From contig CADCGC010000003.1 of NCBI GenBank assembly GCA_902800905.1, forward strand, positions 66,283-102,276: a stretch of DNA of 35,994 nucleotides. The letters are read 5' to 3'. Shown in pieces: positions 24,576 to 32,978 of this stretch (positions are counted from its first letter, which is position 1; every line of letters begins with the position of its first letter). A model generated the notes under the pieces. It saw only the letters and a program-made list of their open reading frames with translations. It was not told where the DNA came from and did no database searches. The DNA is from an uncultured Erysipelotrichaceae bacterium (GTDB lineage: Bacteria; Bacillota_I; Bacilli_A; RFN20; CAG-826). A program made the position numbers and the translations under genes.

Positions 24576-25562
24576 ACTTCTTAACTATCCTTTCCGCTTC
24601 CCCTTTCACTCTATCAATTAATGATTGAGGAGAGATGATTGTGAATGTTTCACTATATTGCATATACCAATAGAAGAGTGCGCTCTCATTACATTTGATA
24701 TCTGCGTATAATCCATCTGGTTTCTTATATGTTTTAGCGTTCTTCCCAAACCAATCAACGATATATTGAATGAAATTAGGGTCATCAATTCTAATTGTCG
24801 CTTTAATCACTTCTCCGTCAAGGAGATAGATATTGTCATTAAGATATTTAGCGATATCAAAATCTTTAATATCTTTTAATTCATCAATATTCTTAATTGG
24901 CCATTCCTCTTCGATTTTTGGATTAATCATATAGTCAATCCTAAACCAAGTGATTGGACGATATTTTTTTCGATAGTTACATATTAGATAATATCTTCCA
25001 TTACTATTAACTGAATAATATGGAGAGACAATATATCGATATCCATCAAGTTTAGTAAATGGCTTTCCATTTTCATCATAAAAAAGATATTGGAACGATA
25101 TTCTCTTTCCTCTTCTTTTGCTTCTTCAATCAGTTCAAGAGTGTAGAACAACTCTTTGTTTTCAGAACGACTAATTTCATTACTCTTATATATGAAGTTA
25201 TAGTCCTTTCTTTGATATTTGCTTAAGCAAGAATTGAGTTTCTTTGATAACTCTGTCGCTTGTTTAGCGCTTAATGATTTTGAAGAAAAGAGTGCATCAG
25301 TAATATAACGAATCTCACTATTATCGAAGGAACGTGACAATAGCGCATAACCACCCCTAGGAGACTTGTTAATGTCGTAATCAAGTTCTTGTAAGAGAGA
25401 TAATGAAAACGCGACTGATTTGCGTTCTAATTCAATTCCGTATATTTCATCAATTTTGTTAATGATATCTTGCTGTGTTAAAAAATGATCTTCATCGGAA
25501 TATTCTTCTAACACTTTCAGTATCAATAATATTGATGCTTTCTTATTTTCAACCATCAACAC
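24568..25562 (-). pseudogene. WYL-domain transcriptional regulator, broken by a frameshift
   Basis: The 5' frame (25562-24984, GTG or ATG start) gives an N-terminal winged helix (ILLILKVLEEYSDEDHFLTQ) and a linker up to ELIEEAKEEERE, then runs out of register. Near 25101-25115 the reading shifts, and in the next frame the coding continues without a stop as RISFQYLFYDENGKPF, YIVSPYYS, GRYYLICNYRKKYRP, then the C-terminal dimer domain (TIRIDDPNF...ALFYWYMQY...). That is a complete WYL regulator of about 330 residues if one A is restored in a GGAAAG run. So a one-base deletion, a sequencing error or programmed slippage splits it. WYL proteins sense ligands and control defence and stress genes. 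Confidence 0.85.
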
Positions 25563-25564
25563 AA

Positions 25565-26059
25565 TTATAACTCCATTTTAAACACACTTAGTGGGAAAAT
25601 CTCAATTGTGTATGGCCATGATTCTATTTCTTTTCTGGCTTCCATTATTATTTCTTTAGCCTTATCAAAGTTTTGAAGTGTTCCAAAGCCTTCAATATAG
25701 AACTCCGCTAATAAGGCTTTTGCACTATCATATGAACTTTTCTCTAACATCGCTAGATGTAAGTAATCCATTGCTTTAAGCGGATGCAAGTTGTGTTCAT
25801 AGTAGTAATACGCTAAAAAGAGATATGAAGTTAGATAATGAGTCTGTGTACTTGAATCAACTGGATGTGAATAATATTTGTCTTCAAATGATTCAATATC
25901 AATTCTTTCTCCTGATCTGATTATTTCATTTAGATAATCGCATATTGCTATATATCGATAAGATGGCACTTCATCCATTATTTTTAATAAGTCTTCTTGA
26001 GATGGAACACCTGTTACTTTGTTTCTTGGATATTTAATTACTTTTGGATCATAGAACAT
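25565..26059 (-). CDS. Sel1/TPR-like helical repeat protein
   Basis: 164 residues from the ATG at 26059, chosen because GGAGG lies seven bases before it; the longer frame to 26122 has no ribosome site. The second half has Sel1-type helical pairs: SYLFLAYYYYEHNLHPLKAM, DYLHLAML, then AKALLAEFYIEGFGTLQNFD. Such repeats usually bind other proteins. It ends two bases before the start of the WYL regulator and is the first gene of that unit. Confidence 0.6.
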   Translation of the reverse strand: MFYDPKVIKYPRNKVTGVPSQEDLLKIMDEVPSYRYIAICDYLNEIIRSGERIDIESFEDKYYSHPVDSSTQTHYLTSYLFLAYYYYEHNLHPLKAMDYLHLAMLEKSSYDSAKALLAEFYIEGFGTLQNFDKAKEIIMEARKEIESWPYTIEIFPLSVFKMEL

Positions 26060-26149
26060 ATTTCGTCCTCCTTGATAACAACATAATAGATAATGCGGTG
26101 TCCGTTTTTTCGTACACAACAAAAAGTACTATTTAGTCGAGGACAAGTT

Positions 26150-26389
26150 ATGAAATCAAAAAATAAAAACTATGTATTAACCGCAAATATCGATGAAAAA
26201 ATGAATCAATGTGTTGCTGTCATTAATAAAAACATAGAAAACGGAAAATACACAATTAACGATTGGGATTCGTTTGTAGAAACTGCTTTATTAGTCTTCT
26301 CAAAGATGCTTGATAACGATATAACTCCATTTCAATTTGATTTATTTATTGAGTCTTATAAAAAGAACGAAGATGTCTGCGAGGCATAA
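26150..26389 (+). CDS. Small hypothetical protein
   Basis: 79 residues from the ATG at 26150, which is preceded by GAGGACA; the longer reading from 26093 lacks a ribosome site. The protein is a helical, charged peptide (IDEKMNQCVAVINKNIENG, then NDWDSFVETALLVFSKML) with no known family. It is divergent from the Sel1-like gene and faces the terminator at 26395-26420. Confidence 0.5.
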   Translation: MKSKNKNYVLTANIDEKMNQCVAVINKNIENGKYTINDWDSFVETALLVFSKMLDNDITPFQFDLFIESYKKNEDVCEA

Positions 26390-26394
26390 AAAAT

Positions 26395-26420
26395 CCTCAC
26401 CCCTCAAAAAACGGGTGAGG
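26395..26420. terminator. Intrinsic terminator between converging genes
   Basis: CCTCACCC at 26395-26402 pairs with GGGTGAGG at 26413-26420. On the minus strand a TTTTTT tract follows, so it mainly ends the exonuclease unit; on the plus strand the tail is only A/T-rich. Confidence 0.85.
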
Positions 26421-26430
26421 AAATTATTAT

Positions 26431-27378
26431 TTAGTTGATTGAAGCTAAGAACCCTTGATAAGTAAGAACCTTACCTTCAAATGGATGTTTGAAACCCTTA
26501 AGGATTTCTTCTTTATTCTTTTCATCATAGACAATGAAGAAGTCATTCTTGCCGATTCTATTGCAGAGGATACCATTCTTGCTTTGAATGAGATTGATGG
26601 TAACTTTTATAGAATTTAAATCTGCTTTAAGTTCACCACTAATGTTGTATCTTCTTCCAACATTTTCGGGTTTATCTAATTCAGATTCAGGGACCGCTAA
26701 TGAGTTATATAGTTCATGACCAGCGGTTTTGAGTCTTTTCTTTTTCTCTCTATGAACGAATTTGTTCATCCATTCAATTGAGTTAGTTCTAGCGAATTGA
26801 GATTTTTCTAATAATGCTTTGGAGTCCATTTTAGTAAGGATACATATGGCTTCGAAGATTAATCTCTCCATTTCAGCGTCATCTCTAGATAGATGCTCTT
26901 GTAATCTAACTACTGAGTTAGGTCCCACTATTGCTTTGCAAGCATTATGTAACGACATTTGGCCTTTCTTTTCTAGATACGCTGCTACAAGTTTTTGAAC
27001 GTCATAGCATTCATAATTGAATGGTGGTAATTTGTATCTCTTACAAGCGTGATATAGATGAGGTATATCATTATCCATTGAATATGCGAAACAAGTTGTT
27101 TCAGGATCTTCCACTAATTCTTTAATCTTCTTATAGAAGTGAGGGAATTCTGGTTGCTCGAAGTAATAAGAATAATCGTACGCTAATTCTAAGTCTTTTT
27201 CGTGTTTACGACCCTTGAGATGAAATCTACTGCCATCACCTTTACCAGGAGACATCGGAATATCATCAGCTTTAATTACACGAAACTTTTCATCAGTGAG
27301 AACATATCCAAATTCACACATTTTTCCAACACCATTGAAACAGTTGGAACATTCGATATCGAAGAATAGGTATTTCAT
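26431..27378 (-). CDS. DEDDh 3'-5' exonuclease-like protein
   Basis: 315 residues. RNase H-fold exonuclease motifs: FDIEC (residues 6-10, D and E), SMDNDIPHL (second D region) and HLSRDDAEM (H and final D). KLVAAYL and SLHNACKAI lie where DnaQ-type enzymes carry the product-strand motif. The C-terminal third has a small extra domain (SGELKADLNSIKVTINLIQS). AAAGGAG precedes the ATG, which overlaps the upstream stop (TAATG), so it is translated together with 27378-28028. Probably processes single-stranded nucleic acid; no polymerase is attached. Confidence 0.75.
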   Translation of the reverse strand: MKYLFFDIECSNCFNGVGKMCEFGYVLTDEKFRVIKADDIPMSPGKGDGSRFHLKGRKHEKDLELAYDYSYYFEQPEFPHFYKKIKELVEDPETTCFAYSMDNDIPHLYHACKRYKLPPFNYECYDVQKLVAAYLEKKGQMSLHNACKAIVGPNSVVRLQEHLSRDDAEMERLIFEAICILTKMDSKALLEKSQFARTNSIEWMNKFVHREKKKRLKTAGHELYNSLAVPESELDKPENVGRRYNISGELKADLNSIKVTINLIQSKNGILCNRIGKNDFFIVYDEKNKEEILKGFKHPFEGKVLTYQGFLASIN

Positions 27379-28028
27379 TAGTTGAGTTCTCCTTTCGCTT
27401 CAGGCGGGAAAGCGTAACCCGCTACGATTACGCTATCTCCATCAATGCCACAGCACATTGTGCATTGTGTTGTGTGATATTCTTTTCTAATTTTATCATT
27501 CACTTCTTCGACAATTTCATCAACTGTCATATTATCATCGAAGAGTGAACGATCTAGAACTTGGATATATAGATTCTTGGGTGATCCATTAATTTTATTG
27601 AGTTTCTTGATGGTTTTCTTGATGGCTTCCAATGAATCTATTGTCATCTTTTCTATTTGCTTGCCTTGTTCTCTTCGCCAAGCGCTGCTCATACCTGTTG
27701 AGACATATTTACCAGTTTCATCACTAATGATTTCCCAGCGTTTACCTTTGAATCTATTGATGATTTCAAGTTCTGGATGTTCTTTCATGTATCCATCGAT
27801 CAATTTCGCTGCTTTGTAAGAAGCATTCAACATAGCGTTTACTTCTTTTTCAGATATTGACTTCACTGTTTTATTGATGAGTGGTAATTCAATTTTACAT
27901 TCCCATTCACCATTTTGGTTTAGTTCAGCAAGGATCTCATAATCTTCCATTGAAGGGTGGGCCTTTCTGATCCAGTACTCTACCCACATGATGTTATTGG
28001 CGTTTTGTTTGATTGTTTTGTTTTCCAT
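27378..28028 (-). CDS. Protein of unknown family, HicB/DUF1902-like N-terminus (paralogue of 32978-33346)
   Basis: 216 residues. The first 95 residues match the gene at 32978-33346: YEILAELNQNGEWECKIELP against a similar E-T-NKKGIYECVVHLP, then PLI-KTV, then KLIDGYMKEHPE against KLIDEYLEENPE. This beta-beta-beta-alpha pattern resembles HicB-type antitoxin folds. The second half has IVEEVNDKIRKEYHTTQCTM and CC, unlike the paralogue. AGAGAG precedes the ATG. Coupling to a 3'-5' exonuclease suggests a shared task, which I cannot name. Confidence 0.55.
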   Translation of the reverse strand: MENKTIKQNANNIMWVEYWIRKAHPSMEDYEILAELNQNGEWECKIELPLINKTVKSISEKEVNAMLNASYKAAKLIDGYMKEHPELEIINRFKGKRWEIISDETGKYVSTGMSSAWRREQGKQIEKMTIDSLEAIKKTIKKLNKINGSPKNLYIQVLDRSLFDDNMTVDEIVEEVNDKIRKEYHTTQCTMCCGIDGDSVIVAGYAFPPEAKGELN

Positions 28029-28091
28029 TTTAGTTAACTCTCTTTCTGCCGATCTCTTATCGACGTCAATAATGTATAACGAAAATAGATA

Positions 28092-28113
28092 GCAAAACGT
28101 TTTTGTCCCAAAA
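28092..28113. promoter_or_regulatory. Shared upstream element, copy 1
   Basis: GCAAAACG, four bases, TGTCCCAAAA. It matches 33377-33398 at 17 of 22 bases with equal spacing; both lie before paralogous genes. A GGGACA-type half site on the minus strand may bind a common regulator. Confidence 0.5.
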
Positions 28114-28125
28114 TAGGTAACAAGG

Positions 28126-29694
28126 TTATTGGTTAAGCTTGTTTAAATCTTCATATAGGCCATCAATTAATATTGTGATAGCCTTCATTATTCTATCTAT
28201 ATTAGCAGAGTATCCGTGCTCTTCTCTTGTTATCGCCATTAAGCCGGCGTATTGAAAAATATATTTCCAAAATACTATTTGTGCACGATACGCAATTGAA
28301 TCAACAACGCCTGGACAAGCATTAAAAGCATATCCACTTGAATGACTCATATCAACAGACACTCTATATATAGTTTTAAATTCTTCCTGCGTGTTCTTAT
28401 CATTAAATATGATATTAGAATTATCCATTACAAGATTCTTATAGCTCTTTTTTGACTTATCAAGGAAATACAAACTATTGTTTGTTATTTCTTTTTCAAA
28501 TTGAACATAACTATTAAGACCGTACTTTTCTTTGTAATACTTCTCATACAAATCCTTCAATCCTTCGTTATCAATTTTTGTCGATTCGTTTGTCATGTTA
28601 TCAACAAAATTAATTAGTTGAAGCCTTGAACTAAACACAAACGCTTTTCTTAAAATACGATACTGTTTAACATCGTACGTATTTATCTTGTTAATGACAC
28701 TAGATAATTCAGCAAACGGTCTAAATGCTGCAATAACTTGTTCGCGGTGACCTCTATGCATACAAACAAACATATTTTTAGCAATGCATCTTAGTTTGTT
28801 TATATAAAACACTGCTTGAGAATCTATTCCTTCGTTTTCATAAATTGCCAGTTCATCTATTAAAGAAGTAAATATCAACTCTATTGCTTGTAAAGCAGAC
28901 TTGTTATGTTCTTTGTATTCTCCTTCAAACAAATCTTGAAGGTCGTCAGTATATTCATCGGCATCGGCAAGAAAAAGCTTGTTTAATTGAAAATATTCGA
29001 TTACAGAACTAACAACCGAAAACACATATTGTCTCTTCGCTTTTTGGAAAATTAATTCTAATTCAATATTCTCCTCATATCTTGGATGATCAAATATTGA
29101 AAAGAATGTATATATTTTTGCAAAAGTATCTTTGTATGGATGATATCTTTGTATCAGCTTTTCTAGTCTGATTTTAGTGCTTGGAGTTTTCATTAAGAAG
29201 GCAAGCGGATCAGAAAGATATATTTTTTTCGATGGGTCATTATGTTTTAGTAATTCATCGAGAGCGTCTCTAGTAATTCCAAATTGTTCTGCGAAAAGGT
29301 TTAACGCGGTTTCTTTGTCTTGTTCAACATCCAAAGGTGCTTTAAGTTTTGTGATTTTTAAGATAGTCCTATAATTGTCAATTTCAACCAAAGCATAAGA
29401 ATACCTAAATATCTTTAATTGCAAATCTGATATCTGATTATCGTTATACATTGATAGCAAGGTAATTGCTTCAATAATCATTCGACAACTATTATCAATA
29501 CCTGGAGATTCAAGATTATCCAAAGATAGATTCAGTATTATGTTAATTATGTTCGACATAATGTCGTCATTAATTGCGTATAGAAAATAGTTACGATCAT
29601 TTAGTTCTTCATCATTAAAGTGTTTAAGAATATCAGCATCGTGCTTCTTTGCTGCTTTATATAGTAATGAAATAATATCCTTTTTGTTTTCCAT
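28126..29694 (-). CDS. Large helical protein, possibly DUF5677-like, in the ABC importer operon
   Basis: 522 residues, predicted almost all-helical, with no membrane span or signal peptide. The C-terminal part YRVSVDMSHSSGYAFNACPG, then IDRIMKAITILIDGLYEDL, recalls DUF5677/abortive-infection-type proteins, in which a (D/F)xxHxS/P segment lies before the last helices. The rest (QFGITRDALDELL, HRGHREQVIAAFRPFAELS) has no motif that I know. It starts two bases after the ATPase stop with AAGGAC before its ATG, so it is the fourth gene of the importer operon, an unusual place for such a protein. Function unknown. Confidence 0.5.
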   Translation of the reverse strand: MENKKDIISLLYKAAKKHDADILKHFNDEELNDRNYFLYAINDDIMSNIINIILNLSLDNLESPGIDNSCRMIIEAITLLSMYNDNQISDLQLKIFRYSYALVEIDNYRTILKITKLKAPLDVEQDKETALNLFAEQFGITRDALDELLKHNDPSKKIYLSDPLAFLMKTPSTKIRLEKLIQRYHPYKDTFAKIYTFFSIFDHPRYEENIELELIFQKAKRQYVFSVVSSVIEYFQLNKLFLADADEYTDDLQDLFEGEYKEHNKSALQAIELIFTSLIDELAIYENEGIDSQAVFYINKLRCIAKNMFVCMHRGHREQVIAAFRPFAELSSVINKINTYDVKQYRILRKAFVFSSRLQLINFVDNMTNESTKIDNEGLKDLYEKYYKEKYGLNSYVQFEKEITNNSLYFLDKSKKSYKNLVMDNSNIIFNDKNTQEEFKTIYRVSVDMSHSSGYAFNACPGVVDSIAYRAQIVFWKYIFQYAGLMAITREEHGYSANIDRIMKAITILIDGLYEDLNKLNQ

Positions 29695-29696
29695 AG

Positions 29697-30470
29697 TTAG
29701 TCCTTGAACGATATTTCATCATATCCCAAATCACGAGAAACACATACATGTTCGCCATAAATTGGTTTCAGTTTTTCAACTTTAATTAATTCTTTTGCAG
29801 GGCCTTCATCGCATATCACTCCATCATGGATAAGCACAACATTAGAATCTAGATATAATGCATGATTAGGATTGTGCGATGAAAGAATAATGGTCTTACC
29901 TTCTTTAGCTACATCTTTAAGAATTGATAGAACTAAGTTTTGATTCTTCATATCAAGAGCGGATGTTGGCTCATCCAATAATAAGATTTCAGTATTCTGA
30001 ATAAGCGAGCACGCGATTAACACTATTTGGAGTTCGCCACCACTTATCTCGCCAAGGTTCTTGTCTAGCAAGCAAGAGATATGTAAACGCTCAGCAACAT
30101 CTTCAACGCGTTCCATTTCTTCTTTGCCAGGATGTTCATAAAAGGCAAGAGTATTTGTTGTTCCATAAGAAAGGTATTGTCTAACAGGAATATCATTAGT
30201 GACATTTGCCTGCTGAGGAACATAGGCAAAGATTTTGGCTCTTTCTCTAATCTTGATTGTTTGAAGGTTTCTACCATCATATTCAATCGTGCCTTCAGTT
30301 GGTTTCATTAATCCAGAAAGTAGCTTAATTAATGTTGTTTTACCACAACCATTTAATCCAAGAAGGACATTAATTGTTCCTGGTTTAATTTCTAAATTTA
30401 TTGAATTTAACACGGTTTCTTTAGCCTTTTTTTCATATTTAAAGGATAAATTAGATATCTTTATGTTCAT
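29697..30470 (-). CDS. ABC transporter ATPase (FepC/BtuD-type)
   Basis: 257 residues. Walker A GLNGCGKTT (residues about 38-46), signature SGGELQIV, Walker B LLLDEPTSALD and switch SSHNPNHA are all in place. It drives import with the permease at 30451-31476, in the class that carries iron-siderophores, haem or cobalamin. It overlaps the permease gene by 20 bases and has AAAGGAGG upstream of the ATG. Confidence 0.93.
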   Translation of the reverse strand: MNIKISNLSFKYEKKAKETVLNSINLEIKPGTINVLLGLNGCGKTTLIKLLSGLMKPTEGTIEYDGRNLQTIKIRERAKIFAYVPQQANVTNDIPVRQYLSYGTTNTLAFYEHPGKEEMERVEDVAERLHISCLLDKNLGEISGGELQIVLIACSLIQNTEILLLDEPTSALDMKNQNLVLSILKDVAKEGKTIILSSHNPNHALYLDSNVVLIHDGVICDEGPAKELIKVEKLKPIYGEHVCVSRDLGYDEISFKD

Positions 30471-31476
30471 TTAATTTCCTCCTTTTAATAATCAAAATAA
30501 CTACAAATATAACAGTACCTAGTAAGCCAGTTACTGCACTTAGTGGGATCTCTGAATCAGTAAATGTTCTAGATAATATATCAACCAAAATCATGAACGT
30601 TCCACCAAAGGTAATGCATAGAGGAATGGTCCTTTTTGCATCTCTTCCAGCAAGTAATCTAACAATATGAGGAATGACTAACCCAATCCAAGAAATGGTT
30701 CCGCAGAAACATACAGAGATAGCAGTCAATATTGTCGCTAGAACAATAATTAATCCACGATAGAAATTGTAGTTAATACCTTTTGTTTGGGCCTCGGCTT
30801 TTCCTTGATTAACAAGGTTAATAGGGTGAGAAATTAATAATAAGATAGCAATACAAACGGCCACTACACCCATAAGGATATAGTCGCGTGTCATATCCGC
30901 ACTTTCAAACGATCCCATTAACCAATAAGTAATGCTCGCTAAAGTTGTTATATCGTTTGAGAAATATTTAATAACAGATAAGATAGCGGACATGAATCCT
31001 CCAACAATAATGCCTGATAAGAGCAATATGGTTGATGATCCATTTCTAAATAGCTTGGATACCATCACTGTAACAAAGACAGTTAATAAACCCATCAAAA
31101 ACGCGAATACACTAATAAGAACGGATGATAATCCAAGAACAATTGCTAGAGCAGCACCAACTGAGGCACCTGTACTAACACCAAGCAAATCAGGAGACAC
31201 CAGTTTGTTCCTGAATGTCTCTTGATATAGTAAACCAGACAAAGATAGGCCGATACCTACAAATGCTGCCATTATGGTTCTAGGGAATCTTAGATTCACT
31301 ATGATGCTTCTTTGTGTATCTAAAGCACTATCGTCAGTGAATACAGCTTTAAAGAAATCATCAATTGCGATTCTATATCTTCCTAGCATCAAAGCTAGAG
31401 CGAAGATAACAATGAAAACCGCAATCGAAATTCCAAATGATATCCAAGTCCTTCTTTTTAAGACTTTTTCATTCAT
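30451..31476 (-). CDS. ABC transporter permease, FecCD family
   Basis: 341 residues with about nine or ten membrane helices. The family signature LRFPRTIMAAFVGIGLSLSG, then LVSPDLLGVSTGASVGAA, and GTISWIGLVIPHIVRLLAG (the loop that contacts the ATPase) are clear. The start overlaps the lipoprotein stop (TAATG). Forms a homodimeric channel for a siderophore, haem or corrinoid; the sequence does not tell which. Confidence 0.95.
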   Translation of the reverse strand: MNEKVLKRRTWISFGISIAVFIVIFALALMLGRYRIAIDDFFKAVFTDDSALDTQRSIIVNLRFPRTIMAAFVGIGLSLSGLLYQETFRNKLVSPDLLGVSTGASVGAALAIVLGLSSVLISVFAFLMGLLTVFVTVMVSKLFRNGSSTILLLSGIIVGGFMSAILSVIKYFSNDITTLASITYWLMGSFESADMTRDYILMGVVAVCIAILLLISHPINLVNQGKAEAQTKGINYNFYRGLIIVLATILTAISVCFCGTISWIGLVIPHIVRLLAGRDAKRTIPLCITFGGTFMILVDILSRTFTDSEIPLSAVTGLLGTVIFVVILIIKRRKLNEHKDI

Positions 31477-32543
31477 TAGTATAACGAGCCACCTTCTGGA
31501 CTGAGTCCTTGCAACATGTATGAGACTTGTGTGTCAGTGACATCTGTTCCAAAGTATTCTTTAATTGTTGATTTGACCATTGAAGAAATATCGTAATTGA
31601 AATATTCAGGATAAATCTTGTTGGCTTGATCATAGAAGAATATTGGAGTCATAGCGGATAATTGCTCAAACGCTGTGAATCCGATTGGGATGTTATATAC
31701 TTTGTTGTTCTTAACAGCGTCTAAATTGATATATGGTTCTTCTGTTTTGAGAGAATTGATATTTTTGTTTTGATATTGACCACCACAAACAAAGACATCT
31801 GGGTTTTGTTCCACTATTTCTTCTTTAGATGGGTTGGTAGTTGTTAACGAAGATCCAACAAATTTGAATCCGAGTGTTCTATAAGCATATTCTGTGAAAG
31901 AACCTTGAGTGTCGGTATACCCAACACCTTTGTCCTTATCACCACGAACATAAAACACTTTCTTTTGCGTTAGTTCATGTTTTGCTAGTTCGGTTTTAAC
32001 ATCATTAATTGCAGTATTAACTTTGTTTTCCCAAGCCGCTGCTTTTGTTTTAATCTCATCACCATCCCAAATCTTAGTAACTAATTGAGATAAGAATGTG
32101 ACATAGTTATCAAATGTTGGATTTCCGTATAAGGAAACGCATAAAGCAGGCACGCCATGAGCGTTTAAATCATCTGCCATATACTTTTCAGGAGCTAAGA
32201 CTAAATCAACTCCTCTAGAAATGAAGAGTTCAGCACTATTGTTGTAGTCATATACATAGTGGTCTGCGCTTTCAGGATAGATAAGCGGTACCCAGCTATT
32301 ATTTAATGTGCCTTTATAAGCTCCATCGATTTTGTCTCCAACACCATATGCTACCAACAAGTCATATGTAGTTCTGGAGATACAAGCAACTTTCTTAGGG
32401 TTCTTGTTGATGGTTATGGTAGTTCCGACCATATCGGTTACAGATATTTGTTCGTTTTGATTGTCTTTGTTGGAGCAACCTGTAAAAGCTCCAAGAGAGG
32501 CAAGTGCCACTACGACGAATGGCAATAAAGTTTTTTTACTCAT
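31476..32543 (-). CDS. Substrate-binding lipoprotein of the metal-chelate importer
   Basis: 355 residues. Signal peptide with lipobox FTGC (cysteine about residue 23), so it is anchored to the outer face of the membrane. Mature part has the class III (FepB/BtuF-type) layout: IDGAYKGTLNNSWVPLIYPE, VDLVLAPEKY, a long linking helix, then NPDVFVCGGQ and NNKVYNIPIGF. The missing iron-coordinating signature and the many tyrosines leave the ligand open. AAGGGA precedes the ATG, behind an unusual folded leader. Confidence 0.9.
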   Translation of the reverse strand: MSKKTLLPFVVVALASLGAFTGCSNKDNQNEQISVTDMVGTTITINKNPKKVACISRTTYDLLVAYGVGDKIDGAYKGTLNNSWVPLIYPESADHYVYDYNNSAELFISRGVDLVLAPEKYMADDLNAHGVPALCVSLYGNPTFDNYVTFLSQLVTKIWDGDEIKTKAAAWENKVNTAINDVKTELAKHELTQKKVFYVRGDKDKGVGYTDTQGSFTEYAYRTLGFKFVGSSLTTTNPSKEEIVEQNPDVFVCGGQYQNKNINSLKTEEPYINLDAVKNNKVYNIPIGFTAFEQLSAMTPIFFYDQANKIYPEYFNYDISSMVKSTIKEYFGTDVTDTQVSYMLQGLSPEGGSLY

Positions 32544-32566
32544 AAAGAGGTCCCTTTCTGGTGATA

Positions 32567-32645
32567 AATAATTCGATTACCATTAATGGCCGATAGATAC
32601 GTTACCGAGACAAATAACGTGTCTAATCGATTTAAATGAATTATT
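32567..32645 (-). promoter_or_regulatory. Structured 5' leader of the ABC importer operon (riboswitch-like)
   Basis: In the minus-strand transcript AATAATTC plus GATTA (32645 down to 32624, split by a nine-base bulge) pairs with TAATCGAATTATT (32579-32567), closing a 13-bp stem. Inside, ACGTTA and TAACGT (32615-32620 with 32599-32604) form a hairpin, followed by CATTAATG. The ribosome site lies just after the closing stem. I do not recognise a known riboswitch class such as cobalamin or FMN. A regulatory role is inferred from position and symmetry. Confidence 0.5.
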
Positions 32646-32658
32646 TGATCTACCAAAT

Positions 32659-32680
32659 ATTATATCACATCTATTGATGT
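32659..32680 (-). promoter_or_regulatory. Promoter with overlapping inverted repeat for the importer operon
   Basis: Extended -10 TGATATAAT ending at 32659, so the leader is about 107 bases. The inverted repeat ACATC-AATA-GATGT (32667-32680) overlaps its 5' side and could be a metal-regulator operator, though it is not a Fur box. Confidence 0.55.
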
Positions 32681-32697
32681 ATCTCGTAAATTGGCTT

Positions 32698-32734
32698 GGC
32701 ACCCATCCTAACGCCGCTATCAGGATGGAATGCC
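32698..32734. other. Strong hairpin of unknown purpose
   Basis: GGCA and CCATCCT (32698-32709) pair with AGGATGG and TGCC (32722-32734), with loop AACGCCGCTATC. No T-tract follows on either strand, so it is not a classic terminator. It could end the small-gene unit at 32802 in a factor-dependent way. Confidence 0.55.
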
Positions 32735-32743
32735 GGGTGTAAA

Positions 32744-32775
32744 AGAAAGGAGGTGTAAAATTTTCAGAAAGGAGG
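32744..32775 (+). other. Two orphan perfect Shine-Dalgarno sequences (anti-SD on the minus strand)
   Basis: AGAAAGGAGGTG at 32744-32755 and AGAAAGGAGG at 32766-32775. No start codon at a usable distance with an open frame follows either. Read on the minus strand they match the 3' tail of 16S rRNA (CACCTCCTTTCT). Confidence 0.6.
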
Positions 32776-32801
32776 ACGAATATACAACGCGGCTCTAGTA
32801 G

Positions 32802-32978
32802 TTAATCTTTTCTAGGAAGGCAAGCTACGATGATTAATCCGATAAGGCCCAAGAACAGGCCTCCGAAGAACCATCCCACTACGCTTCTGTTTTTATATCC
32901 AGCGATAATTGGACAAGCGATCATGCTGATGACTGTGTTAATAATTCCTAATACTGTAATTACTGGTGAGATTTCCAT
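32802..32978 (-). CDS. Small two-TM membrane protein
   Basis: 58 residues from ATG 32978 (MEISPVITVLG), which overlaps the upstream stop (TAATG); AAGGAG lies ten bases before it. Two hydrophobic spans (residues about 4-24 and 33-53) around the loop AGYKNRSVVGWFFGG, ending LPRKD. The upstream ATG at 33014 lies in the preceding gene. This shape resembles small GlsB/YeaQ- or PMP3-like membrane peptides, but is not diagnostic. Confidence 0.55.
   Translation of the reverse strand: MEISPVITVLGIINTVISMIACPIIAGYKNRSVVGWFFGGLFLGLIGLIIVACLPRKD

Noticed and set aside
26093..26149. Longer form of the small plus-strand gene
   Set aside because: No ribosome site before 26093; GAGGACA precedes ATG 26150.
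32698..32740. attC site or T-box leader
   Set aside because: CCTAAC is suggestive but the GTTRRRY partner and integrase context are missing; T-box core sequences are absent.
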